Shown here: positions 9,204-18,808 of the stretch, one piece after another
Layout: each line of letters opens with the position of its first letter
Position numbering within the stretch: position 1 is the first letter of the stretch
Assembly: GCA_033238645.1 (NCBI GenBank)
Contig: BQXR01000001.1
Span: forward strand, 248,001-312,000
Direction: 5' to 3'
DNA: 64,000 nt
Origin: Thiomicrorhabdus sp033238645
GTDB taxonomy: Bacteria > Pseudomonadota > Gammaproteobacteria > Thiomicrospirales > Thiomicrospiraceae
Translations under genes and position numbers: made by a program
Notes under the pieces: model-generated
Database searches by the model: none
What the model saw: only the letters and a program-made list of their open reading frames with translations
What the model was told of the DNA's origin: nothing

Positions 9204-10715
9204 ATGTCGGAATCACAAAATAATGTGCCTGAAGTTGATGAGAATAAAATCATTGCAGAACGTCGCTCAAAGCTAGATGCCTTAAGAGAGATTGGCCACT
9301 CATACCCAAATACATTCCGTCGTGAAGATAAAGCAGAAGAGCTGCATATGCAGTTTGATGCAAAAACTAAAGAAGAGCTAGCAGAAGCTGAGCCTGTACG
9401 CGTTAAGATCGCAGGTCGGATGATGTTGCGTCGTATCATGGGTAAAGCCAGTTTTGCGACGATTCAGGATCCAACAGGGCGTATTCAGGTTTATGTAACG
9501 CGTGATGAGCTACCTACCGATTTCTATAACACCCAGTTTAAGAAGTGGGATTTAGGTGATATCGTTGGGGTAGAAGGTTACCTGTTTAAAACCAATACGG
9601 GTGAGCTGTCTATCCACGTTGAGCATATCGAACTGATTACTAAATCAATTCGCCCTCTGCCAGATAAGTTCCACGGTCTACAGGATCAAGAAGTTCGTTA
9701 CCGTCAGCGTTATGTTGATCTGATTGTTAATGAGGATAGTCGTGAAACGTTCATACTGCGTTCAAAAATTGTTCAGCATGTACGTAACTTCTTAATTCGT
9801 CATGATTTTATGGAAGTAGAAACACCAATGATGCACGTCATCCCTGGTGGCGCAACGGCTAAGCCATTTAACACACACCACAATGCATTAGATATGCCGC
9901 TTTATCTACGTATCGCACCAGAGCTTTATCTTAAGCGTTTAGTTGTAGGTGGTTTTGAACGAGTTTTCGAAATTAACCGTAGCTTTCGTAACGAAGGGTT
10001 GTCAACACGTCACAATCCAGAGTTCACTATGGTTGAATTTTATGCGTCATACACAGACTACATCGAGCTAATGGATTACACAGAAGAGCTATTAAAAGAG
10101 CTTGCGGAGTTAGCGGTTGGGTCAACTAAAGTACCTTATCAAGGGATGGAGTTTGATTTTGCTAAACCATTTGCACGTCTAAGTATGAAAGATTCGATTA
10201 TTCAATACAACGAAGGTGTGACTGCGAGCCAGTTAGAGACCATAGAAGCTGCAACAGCGCTTGCTGAGTCATTGAAAATCCATATCAAAGAAGGTTTTGG
10301 TTTAGGTAAAATCATTACTGAAATTTTTGAAGAGACGGTAGAAGAGAAGTTAATGGATCCAACGTTCATTACTGAATACCCTGCAGAAGTTTCTCCATTA
10401 GCACGTCGTAACGATAACGACCCATTTATCACAGATCGTTTTGAGCTATTCATCGGTGGCCGTGAATTAGCCAACGGATTTAACGAGTTAAATGATGCTG
10501 AAGATCAAGCAGAGCGTTTTAAAGCACAAGTATCTGCTAAAGATGCGGGTGATGATGAAGCAATGCACTATGATGAAGATTACATCACTGCTTTAGAGCA
10601 CGGTATGCCTCCAACAGCAGGAGAGGGGATTGGGATTGATCGTCTAGTGATGCTATTCACTGATTCTGCTTCTATTCGTGATGTACTGCTTTTCCCTCAT
10701 ATGCGTAAACAGTAA
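9204..10715 (+). CDS. lysS: Lysyl-tRNA synthetase, class II
   Basis: The 503-residue protein is the usual LysS length. An N-terminal OB-fold anticodon-binding domain covers about 60-170 (VRVKIAGRMMLRR). The class II catalytic core follows, with motif 2 around FRNEGLSTRHNPEFTMVEF and motif 3 around GEGIGIDRLVMLFTDS near the C-terminus. It charges tRNA-Lys with lysine using ATP. The gene lies 182 bases after prfB, with a strong hairpin between, and ends in a bidirectional terminator shared with ygfZ. Confidence 0.98.
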   Translation: MSESQNNVPEVDENKIIAERRSKLDALREIGHSYPNTFRREDKAEELHMQFDAKTKEELAEAEPVRVKIAGRMMLRRIMGKASFATIQDPTGRIQVYVTRDELPTDFYNTQFKKWDLGDIVGVEGYLFKTNTGELSIHVEHIELITKSIRPLPDKFHGLQDQEVRYRQRYVDLIVNEDSRETFILRSKIVQHVRNFLIRHDFMEVETPMMHVIPGGATAKPFNTHHNALDMPLYLRIAPELYLKRLVVGGFERVFEINRSFRNEGLSTRHNPEFTMVEFYASYTDYIELMDYTEELLKELAELAVGSTKVPYQGMEFDFAKPFARLSMKDSIIQYNEGVTASQLETIEAATALAESLKIHIKEGFGLGKIITEIFEETVEEKLMDPTFITEYPAEVSPLARRNDNDPFITDRFELFIGGRELANGFNELNDAEDQAERFKAQVSAKDAGDDEAMHYDEDYITALEHGMPPTAGEGIGIDRLVMLFTDSASIRDVLLFPHMRKQ

Positions 10716-10737
10716 TTTTAAAGCTAGTTTTGATAAT

Positions 10738-10775
10738 AAAAAGCCTGTTAGAGTTTAACTTTAACGGGCTTTTTG
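10738..10775. terminator. Bidirectional terminator between convergent lysS and ygfZ
   Basis: AAAAGCCTGTTA pairs with TAACGGGCTTTT across a short loop, with T and A tracts on the two sides. Confidence 0.85.
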
Positions 10776-10803
10776 CTTGGTAGGGACTTTGAAAAGTAGC
10801 CTT

Positions 10804-11889
10804 TTACTCGTCATCTGTTACTGAATAGGGAAGGGGTTCAATAAAGGCGGGTTGACCTGACTCAGTCACTAGGTCTCCTTCTACTGCTTCAAGCGATTTA
10901 AGTGTTCCAATGGCTAGGAATAGGCTGCCTTCAAAAATACCTGGATTACCGTTAATAACGGTTAACTTGTGGTTCTTATCTTGGTTGTCTTTTAGAGTTA
11001 AGGTTTCACCTGCTTTTAGATCTAATACTTCATTACAGCGGATACGGAACATACGTTTGGTGACCTTACCGCGGTAGTGCACTCGAGCGATGATCTCTTG
11101 GCCAGGGAAACAACCTTTCTTGAAGTTAATACCATTCAGCTTATCTAGATTTAAGAATTGGGCAATAAACTGAGCACTGGTTTCAGATGTGACTTCAGGT
11201 ACGCCAGCGGTGATATTCAGTAGGTTCCAATCAAAACTGTTGGTTACATCTGCATTGGTGCGGAGGTTCTGCCACGCGAGTTCTACTTGATCTGCTGGGC
11301 CAAATAAATCATATTTATGATATGGCCCAGGGACTTTGACCACGCAGACATCAGGCATACCCTCCAACTCAATATACCCCGTCTCATAGACGGCTTTCAC
11401 TTTGGTATCTAAGCGACGTTGAATATCTAAGTCACCAAACTCACCTGCAAAACCAATATGAATCAGGCTGCCAGAAACGTCGGCTAACTGAACATCAGAA
11501 CGCATGACAAACATAGTTAAACGTTTTAGAATTGATTCCTTTAGAGACCCATCAAAGTTTAGATATAGGTCGCCTTTATATTTAAAGATTAAAAAGATGG
11601 CAAGTACTTGGCCTTTAGGATCACAGTAGGCTGATATTTGAGCATTGGTCTCAGTTACATCTTTAATATCACTACTTAGCTGACCTTGTAAGAAGGTTTC
11701 AGCCTCGCTACCAGTGACTTTGATTAAACCTTGATGTGTTAGGCTGGTCAGTACAGGCCCATTTTTAATTAGAAAACGTTCTAATTCTGCTTGGCCAAAG
11801 CTATTGATCTTGCCTGCTTCATCAAATTGAGCATTTTGACTGTTTAGAAAGGTTAGCCACTGAGGGTCTAGAGAAGCATTTAATGTCAT
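10804..11889 (-). CDS. ygfZ: YgfZ/GcvT-family folate-binding protein
   Basis: From the ATG at 11889 (AAGGA seven bases upstream) the product has 361 residues. The open frame runs 25 codons further up, but that extension is not family-like. The YgfZ hallmark is present: GVPEV, then NGINFKKGCFPGQEIIARVHYRGK with the invariant Cys. The N-terminal half has the GcvT-like fold (KVTGSEAETFLQGQLSSD). YgfZ is a tetrahydrofolate-dependent helper for maturation or repair of some iron-sulfur enzymes, including MiaB. It is monocistronic and faces away from cheW. Confidence 0.92.
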   Translation of the reverse strand: MTLNASLDPQWLTFLNSQNAQFDEAGKINSFGQAELERFLIKNGPVLTSLTHQGLIKVTGSEAETFLQGQLSSDIKDVTETNAQISAYCDPKGQVLAIFLIFKYKGDLYLNFDGSLKESILKRLTMFVMRSDVQLADVSGSLIHIGFAGEFGDLDIQRRLDTKVKAVYETGYIELEGMPDVCVVKVPGPYHKYDLFGPADQVELAWQNLRTNADVTNSFDWNLLNITAGVPEVTSETSAQFIAQFLNLDKLNGINFKKGCFPGQEIIARVHYRGKVTKRMFRIRCNEVLDLKAGETLTLKDNQDKNHKLTVINGNPGIFEGSLFLAIGTLKSLEAVEGDLVTESGQPAFIEPLPYSVTDDE

Positions 11890-12127
11890 TACTGAATCCT
11901 TGAACTTTGCTTGAGCTTTAATAATGTGCAGATGATACAGTACCACCCAAAAATCACAAAACAAGTTGTCTTATATCGGTATTAGAATAATTATAAAATA
12001 TGTCACTTATAATTAAGCCTTTAATATAGTAGTATTGGTGATATAGCTTATTTATACAGGGGGATGTCGTGTTACATCGTTGCCTAGTTTTGTATAAATT
12101 AAATAGAATTATTGACGGAGGCATCTA

Positions 12128-12673
12128 GTGTCTGAATCTAAAAAAGAATTTTTAACTTTTATTATTGGTACAGAAGAGTATGCAGTCGAAATACTTCGTG
12201 TGCAGGAGATTAGAGGTTGGCAAGAGCCAAGCCCTCTTCCTAATGTTCCTAGCTATGTTAAAGGGGTGGTTGACCTGCGTGGTACGGTCGTGCCAATTAT
12301 TGATCTACGTGAAAAGTTTCATTTAAAGGCGAGTTATAATGCTACAACGGTTGTCGTTGTTGTGCATGTGATCACTCACCAAGGTGAAAGGATTGTTGGC
12401 CTAGTAGTTGACGGTGTTTCTGATGTACATTCATTTGATATGGATAAACTTCAGCCTGCACCTGATGTATCCAGCTCTCTAGATGCCCAGTTTATTTTAG
12501 GTCTAGCAACGATCCTACCAGATCCTGCTGATGGTCAGGCAAGGCAAGGTGAGTCTAAAAGAGAGTCAAGCAGTATGGTGATTATTATCGATATTGATAA
12601 ATTGGCTTCTGAAGGTTTAATTGAGTCAGTTGCTGGTAGCCAAGATCACTTATCTAGTGCAGAAGCCTCATAG
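12128..12673 (+). CDS. cheW: CheW chemotaxis coupling protein
   Basis: A 181-residue CheW-domain protein starting with GTG at 12128 (GGAGG upstream). It has the family segments FIIGTEEYAVEILRVQEI, then VVDLRGTVVPIIDLR, then VGLVVDGVSDV. CheW links chemoreceptors to the CheA kinase at the inner membrane. There is a roughly 25-residue low-complexity insert near residues 125-150 (DPADGQARQGESKRESSS) and a short acidic tail. No other chemotaxis gene is in the window, so the partner array is elsewhere. A strong terminator follows directly. Confidence 0.93.
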   Translation: MSESKKEFLTFIIGTEEYAVEILRVQEIRGWQEPSPLPNVPSYVKGVVDLRGTVVPIIDLREKFHLKASYNATTVVVVVHVITHQGERIVGLVVDGVSDVHSFDMDKLQPAPDVSSSLDAQFILGLATILPDPADGQARQGESKRESSSMVIIIDIDKLASEGLIESVAGSQDHLSSAEAS

Positions 12674-12695
12674 TGTATATTGATTGTTTCTATTA

Positions 12696-12727
12696 ATAAA
12701 AAAGCGCCAATTTGGCGCTTTTTTTGT
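12696..12727. terminator. Bidirectional terminator between cheW and nadB
   Basis: GCGCCAA and TTGGCGC form an immediate stem flanked by A6 and T7. The two genes converge on it. Confidence 0.9.
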
Positions 12728-12749
12728 ATCTGTGAACTATGAATGGGAT

Positions 12750-14351
12750 TTACTTAGGGCGTAATATTGTTGCTTTGGCTTTTTTGTGGATGTGTGGGTA
12801 ATCTAAGTTATAGTGTAGACCACGGCTCTCTTTACGCCGCTGAGCACTCATGACCATTAACTCGGAGACGAGTAGTAGGTTTCTAAGCTCTAACATATCG
12901 CTGGTGATGATATGTTGGTGGTAGTACTCATCCACCTCTTTCTGTATGTTTCTTAAGCGTTTTCTGGCACGCTTTAGGCGATTATTTGTTCTGACAATGC
13001 CGACATAATCCCACATGACTCGGCGAACCTCATCCCAGTCATGTGTAATTAAGATTTTCTCTTTTGGCTCTGTGGTGCCAGAGCTATCCCAGTGTCTAAT
13101 CACTTCTTCATCAGTCGTTATGCTCATAAAGGCTTTTTCGATACTTTGGTGTGCCATCTGGGCAAAAACAAGCCCTTCTGCCAGGGAGTTACTGGCTAGG
13201 CGATTTGCACCATTAAAACCCGTATATGCGACTTCGCCAATCGCATAGAGCCCCGCTAAATTAGTTTGACCCTCTAAATTAGTCACTACACCACCACAAG
13301 TATAGTGTGCTGCAGGTACAACGGGAATCTGCTCTTTGGTGATATCAATGCCCACTTTCAGGCAGCGTTCATAAATGGTCGGAAAGTGGGACTTTATGAA
13401 CTCTTCAGGTTTGTGGGTAATGTCCAGATAGACACAATCTACACCGTGCTTTTTCATCTCTTGATCAATTGCACGGGCAACAATGTCTCTAGGGGCTAAA
13501 TCTGCTTGAGAATCATAGTTTTTCATAAAGGCGGTGCCATCAGGCAATTTAAGAATACCACCTTCTCCCCGTATCGCTTCACTGATTAGAAAGGATCTAT
13601 CTTTAGGGTGGTAGAGGCAAGTTGGGTGGAATTGGTTGAATTCCATATTACCAATGGCACAGCCAGCACGCCAGGCCATAGCGATACCATCACCAGTAGA
13701 AGTATCAGGATTGCTGGTATAGAGATAGGCTTTACTAGCCCCCCCCGTGGCTAAAATAGTGAAGTGTGCGGCAATATCATAAATAGAGGCACTTTCTTTG
13801 TTGAGAACGTAGGCACCGAGACACTTGTTCTTTTTTCGATTGAGAATAAGCTCAATTGAAATATGCTGAGGCAGTAGGGTGATGTTTGGATGGCTTTCAA
13901 CCTTTTCGACTAAAGTCTTAATAACGGAGTGCCCTGTATGATCTGCAGCATGAATAACTCGTCTGTGACTATGGCCTCCCTCTTTGGTTAGGTGAAAAGG
14001 GCAGTTAGTATTGGCATTTTCTTGTTTACTAAAAGGTACACCAAACTCAATGAGTTCATTAATGGCCTCTTTTGCATGAGAGGTCACCAAGGCAACGGCT
14101 TTAGGATCACAAAGTCCTACACCAGCATCTAAGGTATCTTGGATATGAGCTTCAATACTATCAAAAGGATCCATAACACCAGCAATCCCCCCCTGTGCAT
14201 AATTGGTACAGCCTTCTGTTAGGCTTGATTTAGCAAGTAGTATCACTGTGTGGTTGTTCGCCAGTTTAAGTGCGGCTGTCAAGCCTGCTATACCTGTACC
14301 AATAACGAGTACATCTGTTTTTAAACTTCTGTTTTGCGCACTTTGAGTCAC
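12750..14351 (-). CDS. nadB: L-aspartate oxidase
   Basis: This flavoenzyme oxidises L-aspartate to iminoaspartate, the first step of de novo NAD synthesis. The GTG at 14351 has GAAGG five bases upstream and gives 533 residues; a TTG at 14375 is also in frame but has poorer support. FAD binding is by VLVIGTGIAGLTAALKL at the N-terminus. Other family segments are NYAQGGIAG, FNQFHPTCLY, ISEAIRGEGG and YTCGGVVTNLEGQTN. Two Gly-Gly pairs are written as runs of eight and seven G on the coding strand (13739-13746 and 14187-14193). It is divergent from rseC. In related genomes nadB adjoins the rpoE operon, whose first genes are missing here. Confidence 0.97.
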   Translation of the reverse strand: MTQSAQNRSLKTDVLVIGTGIAGLTAALKLANNHTVILLAKSSLTEGCTNYAQGGIAGVMDPFDSIEAHIQDTLDAGVGLCDPKAVALVTSHAKEAINELIEFGVPFSKQENANTNCPFHLTKEGGHSHRRVIHAADHTGHSVIKTLVEKVESHPNITLLPQHISIELILNRKKNKCLGAYVLNKESASIYDIAAHFTILATGGASKAYLYTSNPDTSTGDGIAMAWRAGCAIGNMEFNQFHPTCLYHPKDRSFLISEAIRGEGGILKLPDGTAFMKNYDSQADLAPRDIVARAIDQEMKKHGVDCVYLDITHKPEEFIKSHFPTIYERCLKVGIDITKEQIPVVPAAHYTCGGVVTNLEGQTNLAGLYAIGEVAYTGFNGANRLASNSLAEGLVFAQMAHQSIEKAFMSITTDEEVIRHWDSSGTTEPKEKILITHDWDEVRRVMWDYVGIVRTNNRLKRARKRLRNIQKEVDEYYHQHIITSDMLELRNLLLVSELMVMSAQRRKESRGLHYNLDYPHIHKKAKATILRPK

Positions 14352-14451
14352 ACTAATACCTTCATAAATTATCAATACTTGAATCTTGTCTAGAATAGTA
14401 GCATATTATATTTAAATTCAATCAAATCTAGTGATAAAGATAAGCAGGAAT

Positions 14452-14955
14452 ATGTCGATAGAAGCACAACAAAAACTCAGTGAGAATCTATTAACTGAAC
14501 AGGGTGAAATTGTCTCACTTGAGGGAGAGTTTGCATTTGTTCAAGTGCAAAAAGAGTCGGGCTGTAGTGGTTGTGCTTCAGCTAAAAGTTGTGGTACATC
14601 AGCACTCTCCAATTATTTTAATAGCGGTACTAGAGGGTTGATTAAAGTTGTTAATTCAGAGAGTGCACAATTAGGTGATTTTGTTGAGCTAACGTTAGAT
14701 GAGTCTAAGTTGGTAAAGCAGGCATTTATGGCTTACGGTATTCCCCTGCTAGGTCTATTTATTTTTGCAGTACTCTTTAAGTTATTAGCCCTGCATAGCT
14801 TAGGCTTAGATGAGACCTATCAAGATGTGTTCTCCATTATTGGTGGGTTTTCAGGAGTGGCAGTGGGTTGGTTCTTTACACATAAAGCTTATCAGCCCGT
14901 ATTGCCAATAATGACACAAATCTCTACTAACCAGAGCAAAGGAATAGAGCTGTAG
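14452..14955 (+). CDS. rseC: RseC/SoxR-reducing family inner-membrane protein
   Basis: The 167-residue product starts at ATG 14452 (AGGA close upstream). An N-terminal domain carries a cysteine cluster GCSGCASAKSC around residues 44-54, followed by two membrane segments at about 90-115 and 125-145. RseC proteins are linked to the sigma-E regulon and, as RsxC-associated factors, to reduction of SoxR. In the standard order it follows rpoE-rseA-rseB and precedes mucD/degP. Here it follows nadB directly, and only a remnant of the protease follows it. The old operon promoter is therefore gone and its expression signal is unclear. Confidence 0.88.
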   Translation: MSIEAQQKLSENLLTEQGEIVSLEGEFAFVQVQKESGCSGCASAKSCGTSALSNYFNSGTRGLIKVVNSESAQLGDFVELTLDESKLVKQAFMAYGIPLLGLFIFAVLFKLLALHSLGLDETYQDVFSIIGGFSGVAVGWFFTHKAYQPVLPIMTQISTNQSKGIEL

Positions 14956-14999
14956 TATTGAAGTTAAGTAGGTGTCTTGTTTTTAAAAACTGAGGCTAT

Positions 15000-15214
15000 T
15001 ACGCCTGCTATTCTACGAGAGGACTGCTGTGCCCCCTCCAGCTCAAAATACAGGCATTTTAAAAGATGACATTATTATTGCCATGGATTTTGAGTCTGTT
15101 AAGAGTGTTGAAGTGTTAAATGAGTTACTGAACTCACTGCCAAAAAACCATTCTTTAGCTGTCAGAGTTATTCGCGATGGTAGCTCTCTATTTTTCCCTT
15201 TCGTCTTAGAATAA
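15000..15214 (+). pseudogene. Remnant of a DegP/MucD-type periplasmic protease (last PDZ domain)
   Basis: The final 61 codons read GILKDDIIIAMDFESVKSV, then LLNSLPKNHSLAVRVIRDG. This is the second half of a PDZ domain as found at the C-terminus of MucD/DegP. The trypsin-like protease domain and first PDZ domain are absent. Upstream the similarity breaks across frames around 15000-15040. A GTG at 15029 could start a 61-residue peptide, but no proper protein remains. Its place directly after rseC is where mucD sits in pseudomonads, which supports the identification. The 5' boundary is approximate. Confidence 0.65.
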
Positions 15215-15410
15215 TTGGCTTTTAATGAGGAGTGGATTATAGCGGTTTGAGAGGTGTGTATTAATCTATGCGAAATGACTCAAATTAGCGTAAAATACGC
15301 GACATTAAATAAAAACCAAAACTTATTCTTTTTCTGTTTGTATTTATGTTGTTTTTTTGTCAGTAACTGATTGATAATAAAGCCTAAGTTCAAAAGCATT
15401 AAGAATAGGT

Positions 15411-15438
15411 AGAAGGGGGCAGTGGCCCCCTTTTTTTA
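15411..15438 (+). terminator. Terminator upstream of lepA
   Basis: GGGGG and CCCCC arms around CAGTGG, followed by T7, ending transcription from the rseC/degP side. The lepA promoter must lie between here and 15505. Confidence 0.85.
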
Positions 15439-15505
15439 TAGACTATATTTTCTGTTAAACAGAGTGCATAAAATTGTGCAGAAACAGAATCTATTTGGAG
15501 CTTAA

Positions 15506-17314
15506 ATGTCAGATGATTTAAAACATATTCGTAACTTCTCGATTATTGCTCACATTGATCACGGTAAATCTACCATTGCTGATCGCTTTATCCATTTGTG
15601 TGGCGGCCTATCAGATCGAGAAATGCAAGCGCAAGTCCTTGATTCAATGGATATTGAGAAAGAGCGTGGAATTACGATTAAAGCACAGAGTGTTACGCTT
15701 AATTACAAAGCCAAAGATGGTAAAACATACCAGCTAAACTTTATCGATACCCCAGGTCACGTCGATTTCTCTTATGAAGTATCTCGTTCTTTAGCGGCTT
15801 GTGAAGGTGCGCTACTGGTGGTGGATGCCTCTCAAGGGGTGGAAGCTCAAACCGTTGCAAACTGTTATACCGCGATTGAGCAGGGGCTAGAAGTTCTAGT
15901 GGTTTTGAATAAAATTGATCTTCCCGCAGCAGACCCAGAACGTGTGATTGCAGAAGTTGAAGAGATTATTGGTGTAGAAGCAGAAGATGCAGTTCGTGCC
16001 AGTGCTAAAGCAGGCATCGGAATTGAAGAGACTCTTGAAGATATTGTTCTTAAGATTCCACCACCACAAGGTGATCTTAATGCCCCACTTAAAGCATTGA
16101 TCATTGACTCATGGTTTGATAATTACTTGGGTGTGGTTTCACTGGTTCGAGTCATTGACGGTAGCATTGGTAAGAAAACTAAAATGAAAGTGATGTCGAC
16201 TAAAGAAGAGTATTTAGTTGACCAAGTCGGTATTTTTACTCCAAAGCGTACGCCAACTGCCTCGTTGAAAGCCGGTGAAGTTGGTTATGTTATTTCGGGT
16301 ATCAAAGACATCGATGGTGCGCCAGTAGGGGATACCTTAGTTGATGCCTCTAAACCAGATGTAGAAGCACTACCTGGATTTGCAGCAGCAAAACCTCGAG
16401 TATTTGCAGGTATTTTCCCTGTCTCATCAGAGCAGTTTGAAGACCTACGTGAATCGCTTCGTAAATTGCGTCTAAATGATGCTGCCTTACATTTTGAACC
16501 TGAGAGTTCAGAAGCACTTGGTTTTGGTTTCCGTTGTGGTTTCCTTGGTATGCTGCACATGGAGATTGTTCAGGAGCGTTTAGAGCGTGAATATAATATT
16601 AACCTAATCGTCACAGCACCTACTGTAATTTATGAAGTGGTTACGCGAGCAGGCAAGACAATCACTATAGATAATCCTTCAGAGCTGCCTGATATGGGCA
16701 TGGTAGAAGAGATTCGTGAGCCAATTATTCAAGCCAATATTCTAGTGCCCAATGAGTATGTTGGTTCAGTCATGAAACTGTGTATAGAGAAACGTGGTGT
16801 TCAAAAAGATATGCAGTATTCGGGTGGTCAGGTGTCTATTCACTATGAACTACCGTTGAATGAAGTCGTTCTAGATTTCTTTGATCGTCTTAAATCTTGC
16901 AGCCGTGGTTATGCTTCGATGGACTATGAGTTCAAGCGCTTCCAGTCTGATGATTTGGTACGTATGGATTTCTTAATTAATGGTGAAAAGGTAGATGCCT
17001 TGGGTGTAATCGTTCACCGTAGTTTTGCAGCACAACGCGGCAAAGTCATCGTTGAAAAATTAAAAGATGTTATCCCACGTCAAATGTTTGATGTAGCGAT
17101 TCAAGCAAGTATTGGCTCTAAAATTATTGGTCGTACCAATATTAAGGCTTTACGTAAAAATGTAACAGCCAAGTGTTACGGAGGGGATGTTTCTCGTAAG
17201 AAGAAACTACTGAATAAACAGAAAGAAGGTAAGAAGCGTATGAAGCAGGTAGGTAATATTGAGCTGCCTCAAGAAGCCTTCTTGGCCATACTAGATACAG
17301 GTGGAGATGCCTAA
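15506..17314 (+). CDS. lepA: Translation elongation factor 4 (LepA)
   Basis: The 602-residue GTPase has G1 AHIDHGKST at about 15-23, G3 DTPGH at about 80, and G4 NKID at about 134. The EF4-specific C-terminal domain ends with KKKLLNKQKEGKKRMKQ. LepA acts on ribosomes during initiation or stalled elongation. It leads the lepA-lepB-rnc-era-recO-pdxJ-acpS run. Its TAA overlaps the lepB start (TAATG), indicating translational coupling. Confidence 0.98.
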   Translation: MSDDLKHIRNFSIIAHIDHGKSTIADRFIHLCGGLSDREMQAQVLDSMDIEKERGITIKAQSVTLNYKAKDGKTYQLNFIDTPGHVDFSYEVSRSLAACEGALLVVDASQGVEAQTVANCYTAIEQGLEVLVVLNKIDLPAADPERVIAEVEEIIGVEAEDAVRASAKAGIGIEETLEDIVLKIPPPQGDLNAPLKALIIDSWFDNYLGVVSLVRVIDGSIGKKTKMKVMSTKEEYLVDQVGIFTPKRTPTASLKAGEVGYVISGIKDIDGAPVGDTLVDASKPDVEALPGFAAAKPRVFAGIFPVSSEQFEDLRESLRKLRLNDAALHFEPESSEALGFGFRCGFLGMLHMEIVQERLEREYNINLIVTAPTVIYEVVTRAGKTITIDNPSELPDMGMVEEIREPIIQANILVPNEYVGSVMKLCIEKRGVQKDMQYSGGQVSIHYELPLNEVVLDFFDRLKSCSRGYASMDYEFKRFQSDDLVRMDFLINGEKVDALGVIVHRSFAAQRGKVIVEKLKDVIPRQMFDVAIQASIGSKIIGRTNIKALRKNVTAKCYGGDVSRKKKLLNKQKEGKKRMKQVGNIELPQEAFLAILDTGGDA

Positions 17315-18084
17315 TGAGTTTTGAACTAATTTTAGTGATGATCACAGCTATCACTGGTGTAATTACCTATATTGATAGAATTATGTGGCGACCAAAGCGA
17401 ATGAGTGCAGTCGTTGCGATTAAAGAGCCAATTCTAGTTGAATATGCTCGTTCACTGTTTCCAGTATTTTTAGTGGTATTGGTTTTAAGATCCTTTATTA
17501 TTGAGCCTTTTAGGATTCCATCAGGCTCTATGTATCCAACACTGCAGATTGGTGATTTCATTGCGGTTAATAAGTTCGCATACGGCGTTAAACTGCCTGT
17601 TATTCAAACCACAATTATTCCAGTAAGCGATCCTGAACGTGGTGATGTAGTGGTGTTTAAATACCCTAAAGATCCAGCCGTTGATTACATCAAACGTGTT
17701 GTTGGTATTCCTGGTGATCAGATTACTTATGCAGGGCGTACACTGTTTGTTAACGGTAAAGCGGTTAAATCCGACTATATGGGTAAATATAAAGGGACTG
17801 ATTCAGGTTCTGTAATGAATGGTGCTTCGGTTATTAAAGAGACATTTAATAACAATACAACACATGAGATATTGTTGGATACCAATAAGAAGAGCCTTGA
17901 TATGAATACGGTTGTAGTTCCAGAAGGGCATTATTTTATGATGGGTGATAACCGTGATCATAGTAATGACAGTCGTTTTTGGGGCTTTGTACCAGCAAAA
18001 AACTTAAAGGGTAAGGCCTTTGGTATTTGGATGAACTGGGATAATGGTGTTAACTTTAACCGTTTAGGACAAGGGATTCAGTAG
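17314..18084 (+). CDS. lepB: Signal peptidase I
   Basis: The 256-residue inner-membrane serine protease removes signal peptides from exported proteins. Two membrane segments lie at about 3-22 and 46-63. The catalytic Ser72 is in FRIPSGSMYPTL and the general-base Lys127 in DYIKRVVGIPGD. The C-terminal box GDNRDHSNDSRFWGFVP is intact. The start overlaps the lepA stop, and the stop abuts the rnc start. Confidence 0.97.
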   Translation: MSFELILVMITAITGVITYIDRIMWRPKRMSAVVAIKEPILVEYARSLFPVFLVVLVLRSFIIEPFRIPSGSMYPTLQIGDFIAVNKFAYGVKLPVIQTTIIPVSDPERGDVVVFKYPKDPAVDYIKRVVGIPGDQITYAGRTLFVNGKAVKSDYMGKYKGTDSGSVMNGASVIKETFNNNTTHEILLDTNKKSLDMNTVVVPEGHYFMMGDNRDHSNDSRFWGFVPAKNLKGKAFGIWMNWDNGVNFNRLGQGIQ

Positions 18085-18798
18085 ATGGGCAGCAAGAAGA
18101 ACGACAAACTATCCGCTGAACGTCTGGCTAAGTTAGGGCAATTGGCTAACAAACTTGGTTATGTTTATCAGGATATTTCGACACTGCAACATGCATTAAC
18201 CCACCGCAGTGTGGGGGCTAAGAACAATGAGCGCCTAGAGTTTTTGGGTGATAGTTTAGTGAACTTTATGATTGCCGATATACTGTTTCACCAGTACTCA
18301 AACTTGCCAGAAGGTGATATGAGTCGTGTTCGTGCTTACTTAGTTAAGGGTGAGACCTTAGCGGTTATTGGTCGAGAGTATGTCTTAAGTGATTACCTTG
18401 TTCTAGGCCCTGGTGAACTAAAAAGTGGTGGCTTTAGACGAGACTCTATTATTGCAGATGCCGTAGAAGCCATTATTGCTTCTGTTTATGAAGATGGTGG
18501 TTTGGACAGCTGTCGAGCTTTAGTCAATCGTCTTTATGCAGCAAGACTAGAAAACCTAAATCCAAAAAACATCGGTAAGGATCCTAAAACACGTTTACAG
18601 GAGTGGTTGCAGTCACGTAATCAGCCATTACCTGAATACAGCATCATTTCAGTTAATGGCGCGGCACATGCACAAGAGTTTACTGTTTCTTGTTTTGTAG
18701 AAAAATTAAATACCAAATTTGAATCGACCGCTTCCAACCGCCGTAAGGCAGAGCAAAAAGCGGCTGAAGAAGCATTAATCGCACTAGGCGAAATTTAA
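18085..18798 (+). CDS. rnc: Ribonuclease III
   Basis: The 237-residue double-strand-specific endonuclease processes rRNA precursors and mRNAs. The signature ERLEFLGDSLVNF and the downstream DAVEAIIASVYEDGG supply the acidic metal ligands. The double-stranded RNA-binding domain follows from about residue 165 (DPKTRLQEWLQ, then RRKAEQKAAEEAL). It begins immediately after the lepB TAG and precedes era by 10 bases, the usual order. Confidence 0.97.
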   Translation: MGSKKNDKLSAERLAKLGQLANKLGYVYQDISTLQHALTHRSVGAKNNERLEFLGDSLVNFMIADILFHQYSNLPEGDMSRVRAYLVKGETLAVIGREYVLSDYLVLGPGELKSGGFRRDSIIADAVEAIIASVYEDGGLDSCRALVNRLYAARLENLNPKNIGKDPKTRLQEWLQSRNQPLPEYSIISVNGAAHAQEFTVSCFVEKLNTKFESTASNRRKAEQKAAEEALIALGEI

Positions 18799-18808
18799 GG
18801 ATAGCGAT

